Positions 26,633 through 35,395 of a stretch of 64,000 nucleotides of DNA are shown here, piece by piece. Each line of letters begins with the position of its first letter. Position 1 is the stretch's first letter. The notes under the pieces are model-generated. The model was not told the origin of the DNA and did not search any database. It saw nothing but the letters and a program-made list of their open reading frames with translations. A program made the position numbers and the translations under genes. This stretch comes from Alkaliphilus hydrothermalis (GTDB lineage Bacteria; Bacillota; Clostridia; Peptostreptococcales; Natronincolaceae): assembly GCF_016908555.1 (NCBI RefSeq), contig NZ_JAFBEE010000008.1:54689-118688 (forward strand), given 5' to 3'.

Positions 26633-27944
26633 AGCATACGAAGATCATGTAGGTCAAAATAAGCGAGAATATAAGGACAGTTACCAGAAGGTATTTAAAG
26701 AAATCGATGATTCCCCTGCAAAATACAAGGGAAAACCTGTGGAATTTTTATACCAACCAATGTTCTATACCGAGGGGGATCTAGAGGGCTTCCAAAATAT
26801 AACAGAAAATCTGATGAAGATTTTAAATAAAACCATTGAAGAATACATAGCTAATCCAGCGTTTAGAAAATACTTTGGTTTTAGCCCCTTGTTGGAGGAA
26901 TTGATTTTAAAGGATCCTGGTTATAATATGAATGTGCCTATGGGTAGATTTGATATCTTCTATCACTATGAGGAGGGGAACTTCCAGTTTTGTGAGTTGA
27001 ATGCCGATGGTTCTTCTGGCATGACGGAACAAAGGGAACTGGAAAGGGTTTTCATGGACTCTTTGGCAATTGAAGAATTCAAAGGTCAGTACGAGGTTAC
27101 AGGATTTGAGCTTTTCCAAAGTTGGGTGGAGGCTTTATTAAAAAACTATCGAGAGTACAGTAAAGGGGATGCAAAGCCCAATGTAGCCATAGTGGATTTT
27201 ATGAAGGCAGAGCCCCCTAGTGAGTTTGTTGAGTTTCAAAAGGCATTTGAAGCGAATGGATGCCCAACCATTATTGTAGACCCTAGAAAGCTGGATTATC
27301 GGGATGGTGGTCTGTATCATGGAGATTTTAAAATAGATTGTGTCTATCGACGAGCTGTAACATGGGAGATTATAGAACATGCAGAAGAGGTAAGACCCTT
27401 CATAGATGCTTACCTTGATGGTAATGTATGCTTTGTTGGCCCCCTTCGATCCCAAGTCATCCACAATAAATCAGTATTTGCAATCCTCCACGATGAATCT
27501 ATGTCCCCATTCTTGACGGAGGAGGAAAGGGATTTTGTAAAGAAACATATACCCTATACTAGCTTCTTCAATAATCAAGATGAAAAGCTGGTTACCTATA
27601 CAATAGAAAATAAGGATCAGTTGGTATTAAAGCCTATGGATCGTTATGCTTCAAATGGTGTAAAAATCGGTCAAGACTATTCGGTGGAGGAATGGAAGGA
27701 AATCATCGAAAAAGAGGCGGTTGAGGAATACCTATTGCAACAGTTTTGTAGAGTACCAAAGGTTCCGATGGCAAGGTTTGATTTGGATGATGTGCAGTTC
27801 ATTGACCACAACTATATCATTGGACTATTTGTCTACAATGGTCAACTACAGGGGGTATATACCCGTACAGGTACCCACAATATTATCGGAAGTATCGTAG
27901 AATGTTACACTGTACCCAATTTTCTATTGAAGGAAAAAAAATAA
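26610..27944 (+). CDS. ATP-grasp-like ligase (circularly permuted/glutathionylspermidine-synthase-like)
   Basis: Protein of 444 residues starting at GTG 26610, with AAGGAGGG upstream, inside the end of the ligase gene; the overlap implies translational coupling. FCELNADGSSGMTEQREL near residue 130 and LVLKPMDRYASNGVKIG near 338 resemble the metal/nucleotide loops of permuted ATP-grasp or glutathionylspermidine-synthase-fold enzymes. It is not a standard GshB. By context it probably adds glycine or another amine or amino acid to gamma-glutamylcysteine. The fold is inferred from motif memory, the context is strong, and the product is unknown. Confidence 0.7.
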   Translation: MQARKLFKAYEDHVGQNKREYKDSYQKVFKEIDDSPAKYKGKPVEFLYQPMFYTEGDLEGFQNITENLMKILNKTIEEYIANPAFRKYFGFSPLLEELILKDPGYNMNVPMGRFDIFYHYEEGNFQFCELNADGSSGMTEQRELERVFMDSLAIEEFKGQYEVTGFELFQSWVEALLKNYREYSKGDAKPNVAIVDFMKAEPPSEFVEFQKAFEANGCPTIIVDPRKLDYRDGGLYHGDFKIDCVYRRAVTWEIIEHAEEVRPFIDAYLDGNVCFVGPLRSQVIHNKSVFAILHDESMSPFLTEEERDFVKKHIPYTSFFNNQDEKLVTYTIENKDQLVLKPMDRYASNGVKIGQDYSVEEWKEIIEKEAVEEYLLQQFCRVPKVPMARFDLDDVQFIDHNYIIGLFVYNGQLQGVYTRTGTHNIIGSIVECYTVPNFLLKEKK

Positions 27945-28018
27945 TTTAAATCTAAAACTAATTATAAGTTTACTCTATTGATAATACTAATAAAAAAACT
28001 AGAGGATAGGTGACAGGA

Positions 28019-28762
28019 TTGAAAAGAAATATACGAATGATTATTGAATATGATGGAAGTCGCTATAAGGGTTGGCAGAGACTGAAGGATACCGACCAAA
28101 CGATCCAAGGGAAAATAGAAGCTGTTATCAGTAAAATGGCTAATACCCCTATTGAGATCATTGGCTCTGGTAGAACTGACGCAGGAGCCCATGCCCATGG
28201 ACAGGTGGCAAATTTCCACTATGAAGGGGATATGACCCTACAGGAAATGAAGGAATATATCAATCATTACCTGCCACAGGACATTGTGGTAAAGGAAATA
28301 CACAAGGCATCCGAAAGATTCCATAGTCGCTACAACGGGATTGCAAAGAGATACGTCTATTACGTATGGAATGATCCAGTGCCTTCTGCATTCCAGAGAA
28401 AGTATAGTTATCATATCCCCGAAAAGCTAGATATCGCTGCCATGAAAAAAGCAGCAGAGCTTTTCTTGGGGACCCATGATTTTATTGCCTTTTCTTCCGT
28501 AAAGAAGACCAACAAGTCTACTGAGAGAACCATCAAGGAAATCAATATTGAGAGAAAAGGACAGCAAATCGAGTTTAGCTTTATCGGTGATGGTTTCCTC
28601 CACAATATGGTTCGTATTATGATGGGGACTTTGCTGGAGATTGGTTTAGGCAATGAAAAGCCCGACTATATTGAGAGAATCTTCAAGGAAGGAAAAAGAG
28701 AAGTGGCAGGACAGACGGTGCCAGCCCAAGGTCTTTTCTTGGCGGAGGTTTATTATGATTAG
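28019..28762 (+). CDS. truA: tRNA pseudouridine(38-40) synthase
   Basis: Protein of about 247 residues converting uridines 38-40 in tRNA anticodon arms to pseudouridine. The catalytic Asp is in GSGRTDAGAHAHGQVANF; MIIEYDGSRYKGWQ, RYNGIAKRYVYYVWN and FLHNMVRIMMGTLLEIG are family motifs. The TTG at 28019 gives the usual MKRNIRMIIEYDG start; a GTG at 28010 is an alternative. A terminator follows. Confidence 0.96.
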   Translation: MKRNIRMIIEYDGSRYKGWQRLKDTDQTIQGKIEAVISKMANTPIEIIGSGRTDAGAHAHGQVANFHYEGDMTLQEMKEYINHYLPQDIVVKEIHKASERFHSRYNGIAKRYVYYVWNDPVPSAFQRKYSYHIPEKLDIAAMKKAAELFLGTHDFIAFSSVKKTNKSTERTIKEINIERKGQQIEFSFIGDGFLHNMVRIMMGTLLEIGLGNEKPDYIERIFKEGKREVAGQTVPAQGLFLAEVYYD

Positions 28763-28775
28763 GGGATAATTTAAG

Positions 28776-28816
28776 AGACCTAAGTTCGATTTTAAATTGA
28801 GCTTAGGTCTTTAATT
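28776..28816 (+). terminator. Terminator after truA
   Basis: AGACCTAAG / CTTAGGTCT, extended by an inner AT-rich stem, then TTTAATTTAT. Confidence 0.8.
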
Positions 28817-29171
28817 TATAGACAACGAATATAAGTTGAGTTCTTTTTGGTATTTAAAGAATGTTATCGTATAGTTGGAGAAGGTTAGTTGTTTTGCATT
28901 ATACATGGCATGTTGAGTGCGTGGTAGGGAAATTTAAAGATTAGGATGTTTGAGAATACTAGATTGGGAGTGTATAAATTTAAGTCCAAGCATATGGAGA
29001 ACTGATGGTAGGGTGAATGGGGGATATGTATTAGAGGTATCAATCTTAGGGGGAGGTGCTCTTTTTCTAAAACAAAAGAAAAGGAAGGTTACATTTAATA
29101 ATCCCCTCGCTCTTACTATATTACCATAAGATTTGCATTGCCTTTAGTATCTTAATAATGTATTTAGGTTA
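28817..29171. other. Gene-free stretch at the left edge of an accessory patch
   Basis: About 355 bases with stops in all frames I read and no RNA or promoter that I could recognise. It marks the transition from truA to mobile-element debris. Confidence 0.5.
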
Positions 29172-29429
29172 TTAATAAAGATTTTTGATTTTCTTTATAT
29201 GTTCAGTGAATAAAAGTAATATTAAGATAACCAATATTGATAGAACTAGAATCCATGTAATATTTTGAAGTTTAGAAATATCGTTAAAACGGTTAATTTC
29301 AGTAGACGTTGATTTTTCATCAATAAATACAAACATTCTATAAAGACGAAAAGTAATTTTTAAGAAAAATGACAACGTGATAGTTATGAAAATATTCAAT
29401 AGTATTAGTGTGTTTTTTATGTGTTTCAT
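29172..29429 (-). CDS. Small two-span membrane protein
   Basis: Protein of 85 residues with hydrophobic segments at about 8-25 and 58-75 and a charged middle (DEKSTSTEINRFND). ATG 29429 follows CTAGGAGGAGGTACGAA, one of the strongest ribosome binding sites in the window, so it is likely expressed. No family recognised. It lies divergent to a broken ABC exporter gene and may be its old partner. Confidence 0.6.
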   Translation of the reverse strand: MKHIKNTLILLNIFITITLSFFLKITFRLYRMFVFIDEKSTSTEINRFNDISKLQNITWILVLSILVILILLLFTEHIKKIKNLY

Positions 29430-29509
29430 TTCGTACCTCCTCCTAGTGGCTTATTTAATTATTTATTCTATAAGAAAAATAATAATCCTTTATTATTGCT
29501 TCCTTTGGC

Positions 29510-30261
29510 ATGAATATAGGAATTTTTGATGGAAGTTTAGTGGGAGTAACAATCTCGATTTACTTTTCTTTAGCATTTTTTAGAGCAGATTTTACTTTTA
29601 GGAATTTAAGTAATGAAATGTAGGTACAAATGGTTCAGGTAAAACAACTTTAATAAAGCTTCTTTTGGGACTGTATATGCCAACTGAAGGAAAGATAACT
29701 CTTAATGGTAGGAATATTATGGATTATAAATATGAAGACTATTTAGATATTTTTTCAGCAGTATTTCAAGATTTTAGACTGTTATCCCTTACCTTAGGAG
29801 AAAATGTGGCAATATCAAGACAATATAATTGTGATGAAGTGGAAAGTGCATTGAAAAGTGTTGGATTATCTAAGTTTTTAGAAAAATATGATTTGAATAC
29901 TTACCTTTATCGAGAGTTTAGTGAAAATGGAATGGAGATCTCTGGCGGGGAAGCTCAGAAGGTTGCAATGGCAAGGGCTTTATATAAAAAGGGTCATGTC
30001 ATTATTTTAGATGAACCCACAGCAGCATTAGATCCAATTTCCGAACATGAGATATACTTGAAATTTAATGATATGATAGGAAAAAATACGGCTATATACA
30101 TATCCCATAGGTTATCATCATGTCGTTTTTGTAGTAATATCTGTGTACTTAATGACGGAGTACTTGTACAGTATGGTACCCACGAAGAACTTCTGTCGGA
30201 TGTTGAGGGTAAATACTATGAACTTTGGAGTTCTCAGGCTCAGTACTATGAGGTGAGTTAG
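29510..30261 (+). pseudogene. Truncated ABC exporter: nucleotide-binding domain remnant
   Basis: The ATPase domain is nearly intact: Walker A GTNGSGKTTLIKLLLG (from 29620), Q-loop VFQDF, signature ISGGEAQKVAMARAL, Walker B VIILDEPTAALDP and the switch His in ISHRLSS. It has lost its start: this frame has a stop at 29614, and 37 codons of hydrophobic upstream sequence (from ATG 29510) run in a different frame and end in TAG at 29621. The frame break replaces the transmembrane domain expected of a full exporter. An internal ATG at 29665 lies after Walker A, so no working ATPase is expected. Confidence 0.75.
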
Positions 30262-30366
30262 AAAATAGAAAATATTAATCATATAAAAAGAATCGTATCC
30301 GTCAAATACAACCCACATATGAAGGAAGTCCTATCTATGAGATAATTCTCGTAAATAAGACTTTTG

Positions 30367-30861
30367 CTATTTCTTAGATTTAAAGGGAGTTCTACATTCT
30401 TCCGGCAAGGTCTCTGACCAAGGGAGAAGATGATCCAGTGCACCAGGGCTAGTAAGTTTCGTTAGGGGGATTTACAGAAAAGATAGTTTTTACGACCGAT
30501 TACAAAGGGCTTAATCTGTCTTTCTGCTCCATTGTTGCTCAGTTCGCACTGTCCATCCTTTAGGACATTACTTAAAAGTTCCCAGTTAGATAGACTATAA
30601 TTAATTGCCTGTCCCGGCTTGCTTTTCTTTACAACCTTAGGCTGAACTTCTTGAAGCCATGACAAATAAGCCTCTAGTACAGGCTTTGATTCAATATTTC
30701 TCATATTTTGCCGTTCTTCGGAAGATGAATCTTTCCACTTGGATTCAAGATAGAAAATTTTCTTGAAATATTCCAGGGCCGCGTAAGCGTGGTAGATTCG
30801 ATTACTGCTTCCTTTGGAAGAATCTTCAAAGCATCCGTATAGTAACGCCTAGCATGAGCAT
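30367..30861 (-). pseudogene. IS66 family transposase remnant (degenerate, internally deleted)
   Basis: Minus-strand fragments of an IS66 TnpC transposase: AHARRYYTDALKILPKE, then after a frameshift AALEYFKKIFYLESKW, VLEAYLSWLQEVQPKVV, the catalytic-region block LSNNGAERQIKPFVIGRKNYLF, and, in another frame after a deletion, the C-terminal PGALDHLLPWSETLPEECRTPF ending in TAG at 30367-30369. At least two frameshifts and the lost N-terminal two thirds make it non-functional. Confidence 0.8.
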
Positions 30862-30892
30862 GATTTGAGAAGTAAAATAATGCTCATGCTAG
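30849..30892. repeat. Inverted repeat at the junction of two IS66 remnants
   Basis: Perfect 13-bp arms CTAGCATGAGCAT (30849-30861) and ATGCTCATGCTAG (30880-30892), 18 bases apart. Each arm encodes the conserved AHAR of IS66 transposase in the outward-reading remnant on its side, so the repeat is made of two transposase copies meeting head-to-head. Confidence 0.75.
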
Positions 30893-31265
30893 AAGGCGAT
30901 TAGCAGACGTAGTGAAAACCCAAGGAGAAGAAAAAGCAAAAGACACCTTGGCCTACGAAGCCTTAAAACAGATAGCAGCCATATATAAACTGGACAACGA
31001 ACTTTCAAAGTGTAATATGGAGGATAGAGTCCGGCAGAGAAAACTCATAGTAAAGCCCCAAGTGGAGGCCTTCTTTGCATGGGTAAAATCACACCAACAT
31101 GAAGTACCACCAAAATCAGAAACTGGAAAAGGATTTACATACTGCCTAAATCAAGAGCGCTATTTAAAAGTGTTCCTAGAACATGGAGATGTACCTTTAG
31201 ATAACAATGCAACAGAATCAGCGATGCTTTGTAATTGGGTGGGCTTTAATATAATCATAGGGTGA
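30880..31265 (+). pseudogene. Second IS66 family transposase remnant
   Basis: Plus-strand reading AHARRRLADVVKTQGEE, DNELSKCNMEDRVRQRK, FFAWVKSHQHEVPPKSETGKG and VPLDNNATESA, all IS66 TnpC features, then unrelated sequence to a TGA. It lacks the N-terminus and everything after NNATESA. It differs in sequence from the minus-strand remnant, so they come from two different IS66 elements. Confidence 0.8.
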
Positions 31266-31680
31266 AGGAAGAGAAGGGGTGGGATGTTAATTAGAATTAT
31301 GTAATTAGAATCCTAGTGGGAGAAATTACGTACGACATAGATTGAGTTATTTGAGGAGATAAAAAAAAATCTTCTAGTCCAATTTACACTTTTGACGTAG
31401 TTCAAAGATTTAGAAGTTAAATATATTACAATTATTTAATATATGGGTATATATAAATAAAAAAATAAGCGTTATAAATTAATTTTAGAACATATATACA
31501 TTTACGACGTGTAGCACAACATGTACAAAGGAAGACAGTTTTGTTTTTATAATTACCTAATGAATAATTAAAATGGATAATTAGCAATTTATAATTTTTT
31601 TCTAAATAACTACATTTTTGACAACAAAATTCGACATAAAATACTAATATACTATGATATAGTTAAGTGGTAAACTTCGA
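31266..31680. other. Gene-free AT-rich stretch after the IS66 remnants
   Basis: About 415 bases with no convincing ORF. It contains TTGACA at 31618-31623 and a TCGACA/TATGAT pair (16-base spacing) at 31631-31658, a candidate promoter for the secreted-protein gene. Confidence 0.4.
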
Positions 31681-31691
31681 ATGGAGTTGCT

Positions 31692-31732
31692 TCTATTATT
31701 TACTACTTTCCCTAGAGTGGATAAATAATAGA
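31692..31732 (+). promoter_or_regulatory. Leader hairpin upstream of the secreted-protein gene
   Basis: TCTATTATTTA-CTACT pairs with AGTGG-A-TAAATAATAGA: a 16-bp stem with one G-U pair and one bulge, closing an 8-base loop. No T-run follows, so it is not a normal terminator. It sits about 65 bases before the start codon and may act in mRNA stability or regulation. Confidence 0.5.
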
Positions 31733-31796
31733 TACACCTTGTAGGGGAGGTAAAAAATACAAAATTAGTATTGCTAGAAACACAGGAGGCTAAACT

Positions 31797-32507
31797 ATGA
31801 AAAAGATTGTTTTTTTATTAACATGTAGTATTATGATAATGTCATCAATGTTTACATCTTTTGCAGTAACAAATGAAGAGAGCGTGGCACAAGATATTAA
31901 AACAACGAATCCTATTTTTTATGAATTCTTATCTGAATCAGAAGTTTCCAAAATAGCAGTTATAAACGTTTATGGAGAAATTGTTAATGATAAACATAGT
32001 GCGGATGTAAAGAAGAGCTTAGAAAAGGGAAATTACAATGAGGTTATTAGCATGCTTATAGAGTTTGACTTAGCTTTAACACATGATGAGAAAATTAAAA
32101 AGAATAAAATTAGTGGAGGAAACGAAATTACACCATACACTATAAGCTCAGAAGTACAGTTTACTAAAGAATTCTACGAGTTAAGGACAGATAGTACAGG
32201 TACATTTACTAAAGAATGGATCACAAAATTAAGTGGAAAATATATTGAAAATTCAGACGGAACATTTACTGCAATGGGTAATCCATCAATAACTGTAATA
32301 GCTGATTTTGGTTCGTCATTCTCTGTAAATCCTCGTAGCTATTCAACAGGATACTCATATCAAAACAGTAACAGAGCTATTTCATTTTATGGTTCGTACA
32401 CCATGGATGCAACTGCATCAGTACCTCTAAATATAGGTGGCTTTGAATTTCCAATTGGAAAGACTTTTACTTGGGGTCAGATATATAGAAGTCATACGGT
32501 ACAATAA
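31797..32507 (+). CDS. Secreted protein of unknown function (236 aa)
   Basis: A clear signal peptide (MKKIVFLLTCSIMIMSSMFTSFA, cleavage after SFA) is followed by an acidic helical region (to about residue 110) and a C-terminal beta-rich domain with many Ser/Thr/Tyr/Phe (SYSTGYSYQNSNRAISFYGSY). No Cys in the mature protein. RBS ACAGGAGGCT. The stop overlaps the start of the next gene (TAATG), so the two are coupled. I recognise no domain; a secreted effector or bacteriocin-like role is possible but unsupported. Confidence 0.75.
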   Translation: MKKIVFLLTCSIMIMSSMFTSFAVTNEESVAQDIKTTNPIFYEFLSESEVSKIAVINVYGEIVNDKHSADVKKSLEKGNYNEVISMLIEFDLALTHDEKIKKNKISGGNEITPYTISSEVQFTKEFYELRTDSTGTFTKEWITKLSGKYIENSDGTFTAMGNPSITVIADFGSSFSVNPRSYSTGYSYQNSNRAISFYGSYTMDATASVPLNIGGFEFPIGKTFTWGQIYRSHTVQ

Positions 32508-32794
32508 TGGCTACTCTTATTATAATTAGCATCATAGTTTCTATATTTTCCACATGTTTGTTTTGGAATTGTTTGAAGTTAGTAAATAAAAATAAAAGCA
32601 AATTAAATATTTACTTGACAGTAATATTTTTCATTATTTACTTTGTCTTGTTTTATATTGTTCAGACAAGTTCACCTAAAGAAATTAAAAATTGGTATAT
32701 CATTGACTCTTTAATGAGTAAAATTTCAGGCGTAGGATTCCTAGCGTTATTGTATAATATTTTTCAAAAGCTAAAACATATTTTGAAAAAATAA
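32507..32794 (+). CDS. Small membrane protein coupled to the secreted protein
   Basis: Protein of 95 residues with three hydrophobic segments (about 2-22, 35-53, 70-85) and a basic C-terminus (KLKHILKK). Its ATG shares an A with the stop codon of the upstream gene (TAATG) and has no ribosome binding site of its own beyond that context, implying translation by re-initiation. A dedicated membrane partner, for example immunity or export, is a hypothesis. Confidence 0.7.
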   Translation: MATLIIISIIVSIFSTCLFWNCLKLVNKNKSKLNIYLTVIFFIIYFVLFYIVQTSSPKEIKNWYIIDSLMSKISGVGFLALLYNIFQKLKHILKK

Positions 32795-32857
32795 GAGCAA
32801 ATCCTTCGATGAACTCTCCACTCTCAAGTTAGACAGTGGAAATAATAAAAACTCTAT

Positions 32858-32908
32858 TAAGCGACTAGACCCCGATACTCCACTGGGTTCTAGTCGTTTA
32901 GCTTTTTT
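32858..32908 (+). terminator. Terminator of the secreted-protein operon
   Basis: AAGCGACTAGACCC / GGGTTCTAGTCGTTT (one bulge), then GCTTTTTTG. Confidence 0.8.
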
Positions 32909-33023
32909 GCTTTTAATAATCATACAACAGTATGGCAATAATTTAATAGCGGGTATTATTAAAATCATGTATAATGAAAGTTAAGAATTAAGTTTTAAGA
33001 ATGACTAATGGAGGGGGAGGTCA

Positions 33024-34211
33024 ATGAAGTTAAATTTAGATAAACAATATTTTAAGTATTCTTTGTATGCCTTTATTTCAGTGGCCATGTCGATTGTTTT
33101 CTATCAGTTATTGGATAACATGGGTTTTTACTTGAAGAATTTTAGTTTTGCACTTGTGATTACAAGGAAAATACTCAGTCCCTTCATTATTGGTGCTTTT
33201 GTGGCATACCTATTGAGCCCAGGGGTGAGATGGTTCGAAAAAAGTTTCTATATTCACGTAGGATTCATTAAAAGAAGGAAAAAACTTCATAGACTCCTAA
33301 GTGTTGTAACGATGTATTTTATTTTAATCAGTGCCATAACCATGTTAATTGTTTATGTTGCACCTCAGATTGGGAATAACATTACTGATATCGTCACCAG
33401 TATACCTGAGTATATAAAGGATACAAATAAACTGATAAGTAACTGGGTGGAGGAGCTAGAGCAAATTAGTAGCTTCAATGTATCTGAGCAGATAGATGCT
33501 AAAATAGAGCAAGTCTTTGCCAAAGCCCAAGATGCTTTGGAGCATATTGCTGATAATCTAGTAGTGAGTATTTTGACCATCACCTCAGGAGTTCTAAATT
33601 TCGTACTAGGATTAATTATTTCCTTCTATGTATTGATGGACAAGGAATCCTTTAAAATGGGATCCCAACGTCTATTGAGATTAGTGTTCAAAGAAGATAA
33701 TGTAGAAAAGGTAAAAATATTTGGTAGAGAGGTAGATGATCTTTTTGCTAAGTTCATTGTAGGGAAATCCATCGATTCCATTATTATTGGAATCATTTGT
33801 ATGATTGGTCTAGTATTGATGGATATTCGTTACGCTCTGCTAATAAGTGTGATAGTTACTGTTACCAATATGATTCCGTACTTTGGGCCATTTATTGGTG
33901 CTGTGCCAGCCACCATCATTACCTTCTTCGACAGCCCTGTAAAGGCCTTTTGGATTATGGTTTTCATTTTTGCCCTTCAACAATTCGATGGATTAATCCT
34001 AGGGCCAAAGATATTAGGAGACAGTGTAGGAGTCAGCCCCTTCTGGATTATCTTCTCTATCGTAGTAGGGGGTAAATTATTTGGCGTGCTGGGGATGTTC
34101 CTAGGAGTTCCTGTGATTGGGATATTAAGACTGGTGGTAAATCGCTTCTTGGAGCAACAGTTGGAGCGAAAAAATATAAAGCTAGAAAAGAGTAAGGCTG
34201 TAGATTCGTAA
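33024..34211 (+). CDS. AI-2E family transporter (PerM/YtvI-like)
   Basis: Membrane protein of 395 residues with the family's topology: two to three N-terminal spans, a soluble stretch (about 130-190), then spans containing YVLMDKE, GIICMIGLVLMDIRYALLISVIVTVTNMIPYFGPFIGAVPA and FALQQFDGLILGPKILGDSVGVSPFW. The family includes Na+/H+ antiporter-like and autoinducer-exporting members, so substrate is uncertain. RBS GGAGGGGGAGG. Confidence 0.88.
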   Translation: MKLNLDKQYFKYSLYAFISVAMSIVFYQLLDNMGFYLKNFSFALVITRKILSPFIIGAFVAYLLSPGVRWFEKSFYIHVGFIKRRKKLHRLLSVVTMYFILISAITMLIVYVAPQIGNNITDIVTSIPEYIKDTNKLISNWVEELEQISSFNVSEQIDAKIEQVFAKAQDALEHIADNLVVSILTITSGVLNFVLGLIISFYVLMDKESFKMGSQRLLRLVFKEDNVEKVKIFGREVDDLFAKFIVGKSIDSIIIGIICMIGLVLMDIRYALLISVIVTVTNMIPYFGPFIGAVPATIITFFDSPVKAFWIMVFIFALQQFDGLILGPKILGDSVGVSPFWIIFSIVVGGKLFGVLGMFLGVPVIGILRLVVNRFLEQQLERKNIKLEKSKAVDS

Positions 34212-34290
34212 AGAGTAAGGATAAATTAGTAATGGTAAACGCTAGAATGCTAAATACACATGATAAAATAATAGAAATATAAAGATATGA

Positions 34291-34342
34291 AGCCCTAACT
34301 ATATATTGGTTATTTTTAGGAACCAATTGGAGTTAGGGCTTT
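34291..34342. terminator. Bidirectional terminator between convergent transporter genes
   Basis: AGCCCTAACT / AGTTAGGGCT with an inner ATTGGTT/AACCAAT stem. Confidence 0.8.
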
Positions 34343-34364
34343 GACTATTTTGTTTTATCTTTTT

Positions 34365-35216
34365 TTATTGGGGGGCTTTTTGTAACTTACGGCTACGATA
34401 GTTTAGATATGCTCCAGAAAGAATTAGTAAAATCCCTAAGAAGCTATAAGCATCAGGTAGTTCTCCCCAAATGATGATTCCAATTAGGATAGAGAACATA
34501 GTATTACCATAGCTATAAATAGACAAATCACTGGCCTCAGCATAACGATAGGCATAGGTCATCATATATTGAGCTGCTGTTGCAAATGTTCCCACTGCCA
34601 GTAGAGCTAGGGCTTGTAATGGAGTAGGCATCACAAATTGTCCCCAAAAGGGAATGGCACTAATGCTGGAGAGGGCAGTAAAGTAAAAAACAATTACCTT
34701 AGGATGGTCTGTAAGTCGCAGATGCCTAATGATGGTATAGGCAGATGCAGCAAATATGGAGGAACTTAAGCCCATAAGGGCTGGAATGATTGTTAGGTCA
34801 AACTGGGGTTTGACAATGAATATTACACCAGTTAGAGCCACTAAAATTGCCACCACCTGAGACCTACGGATGGATTCTTTTAAAAAAAAGAAGGCCAATA
34901 ATAGCACGAAAAAGGGATTCATTTGATTCAGTACAACTGCGTCTGCCAGAGGTAGACGATCAAGGGCAAAGAAATAAAAGAAAACCCCCAATAATCCAAA
35001 CAAAGAACGATAGAATAAATATTTTTTATTGTTACCAGCAAAACTTTGCTTGGACCTAATCATAATACCTGCGGTAACGATCAATCCAAGAAGATTTCTA
35101 AAAAAAACCTTTTGCATAGTAGGCAAATCTCCTGAAAGTTTAACAAAAGTAGCCATTAATGCAAAAAATAAAGATGAGAGAATCATCAGCAATATTCCTT
35201 TGTTTCTATTATCCAT
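34365..35216 (-). CDS. EamA/DMT family transporter
   Basis: Protein of 283 residues with about 10 membrane segments in two EamA halves (GILLMILSSLFFALMATFVKLSG and PALMGLSSSIFAASAYTIIRHL each open a half). Such carriers export amino acids or metabolites. The ATG is preceded by GCAAGGAGGTTTTAAAC. Ends near a shared terminator. Substrate unknown. Confidence 0.88.
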   Translation of the reverse strand: MDNRNKGILLMILSSLFFALMATFVKLSGDLPTMQKVFFRNLLGLIVTAGIMIRSKQSFAGNNKKYLFYRSLFGLLGVFFYFFALDRLPLADAVVLNQMNPFFVLLLAFFFLKESIRRSQVVAILVALTGVIFIVKPQFDLTIIPALMGLSSSIFAASAYTIIRHLRLTDHPKVIVFYFTALSSISAIPFWGQFVMPTPLQALALLAVGTFATAAQYMMTYAYRYAEASDLSIYSYGNTMFSILIGIIIWGELPDAYSFLGILLILSGAYLNYRSRKLQKAPQ

Positions 35217-35395
35217 GTTTAAAACCTCCTTGCATGCTACGCATTTTTAAGTATGTGTAATAGATACTTTATTATAACATTTTTATATAAATTTACCGAA
35301 TTATGTTGGGTTTAAATAGTAATGTAAATTCATAAAATAACTACGTAACTGACTAAATAGATGAATAAAATAGCTTCTTTAAAGGGAGTGAGGAT

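Noticed and set aside
28817..29171. Search for tRNA, riboswitch or small RNA in this empty stretch
   Set aside because: No cloverleaf, conserved riboswitch core or terminator pair was recognised.
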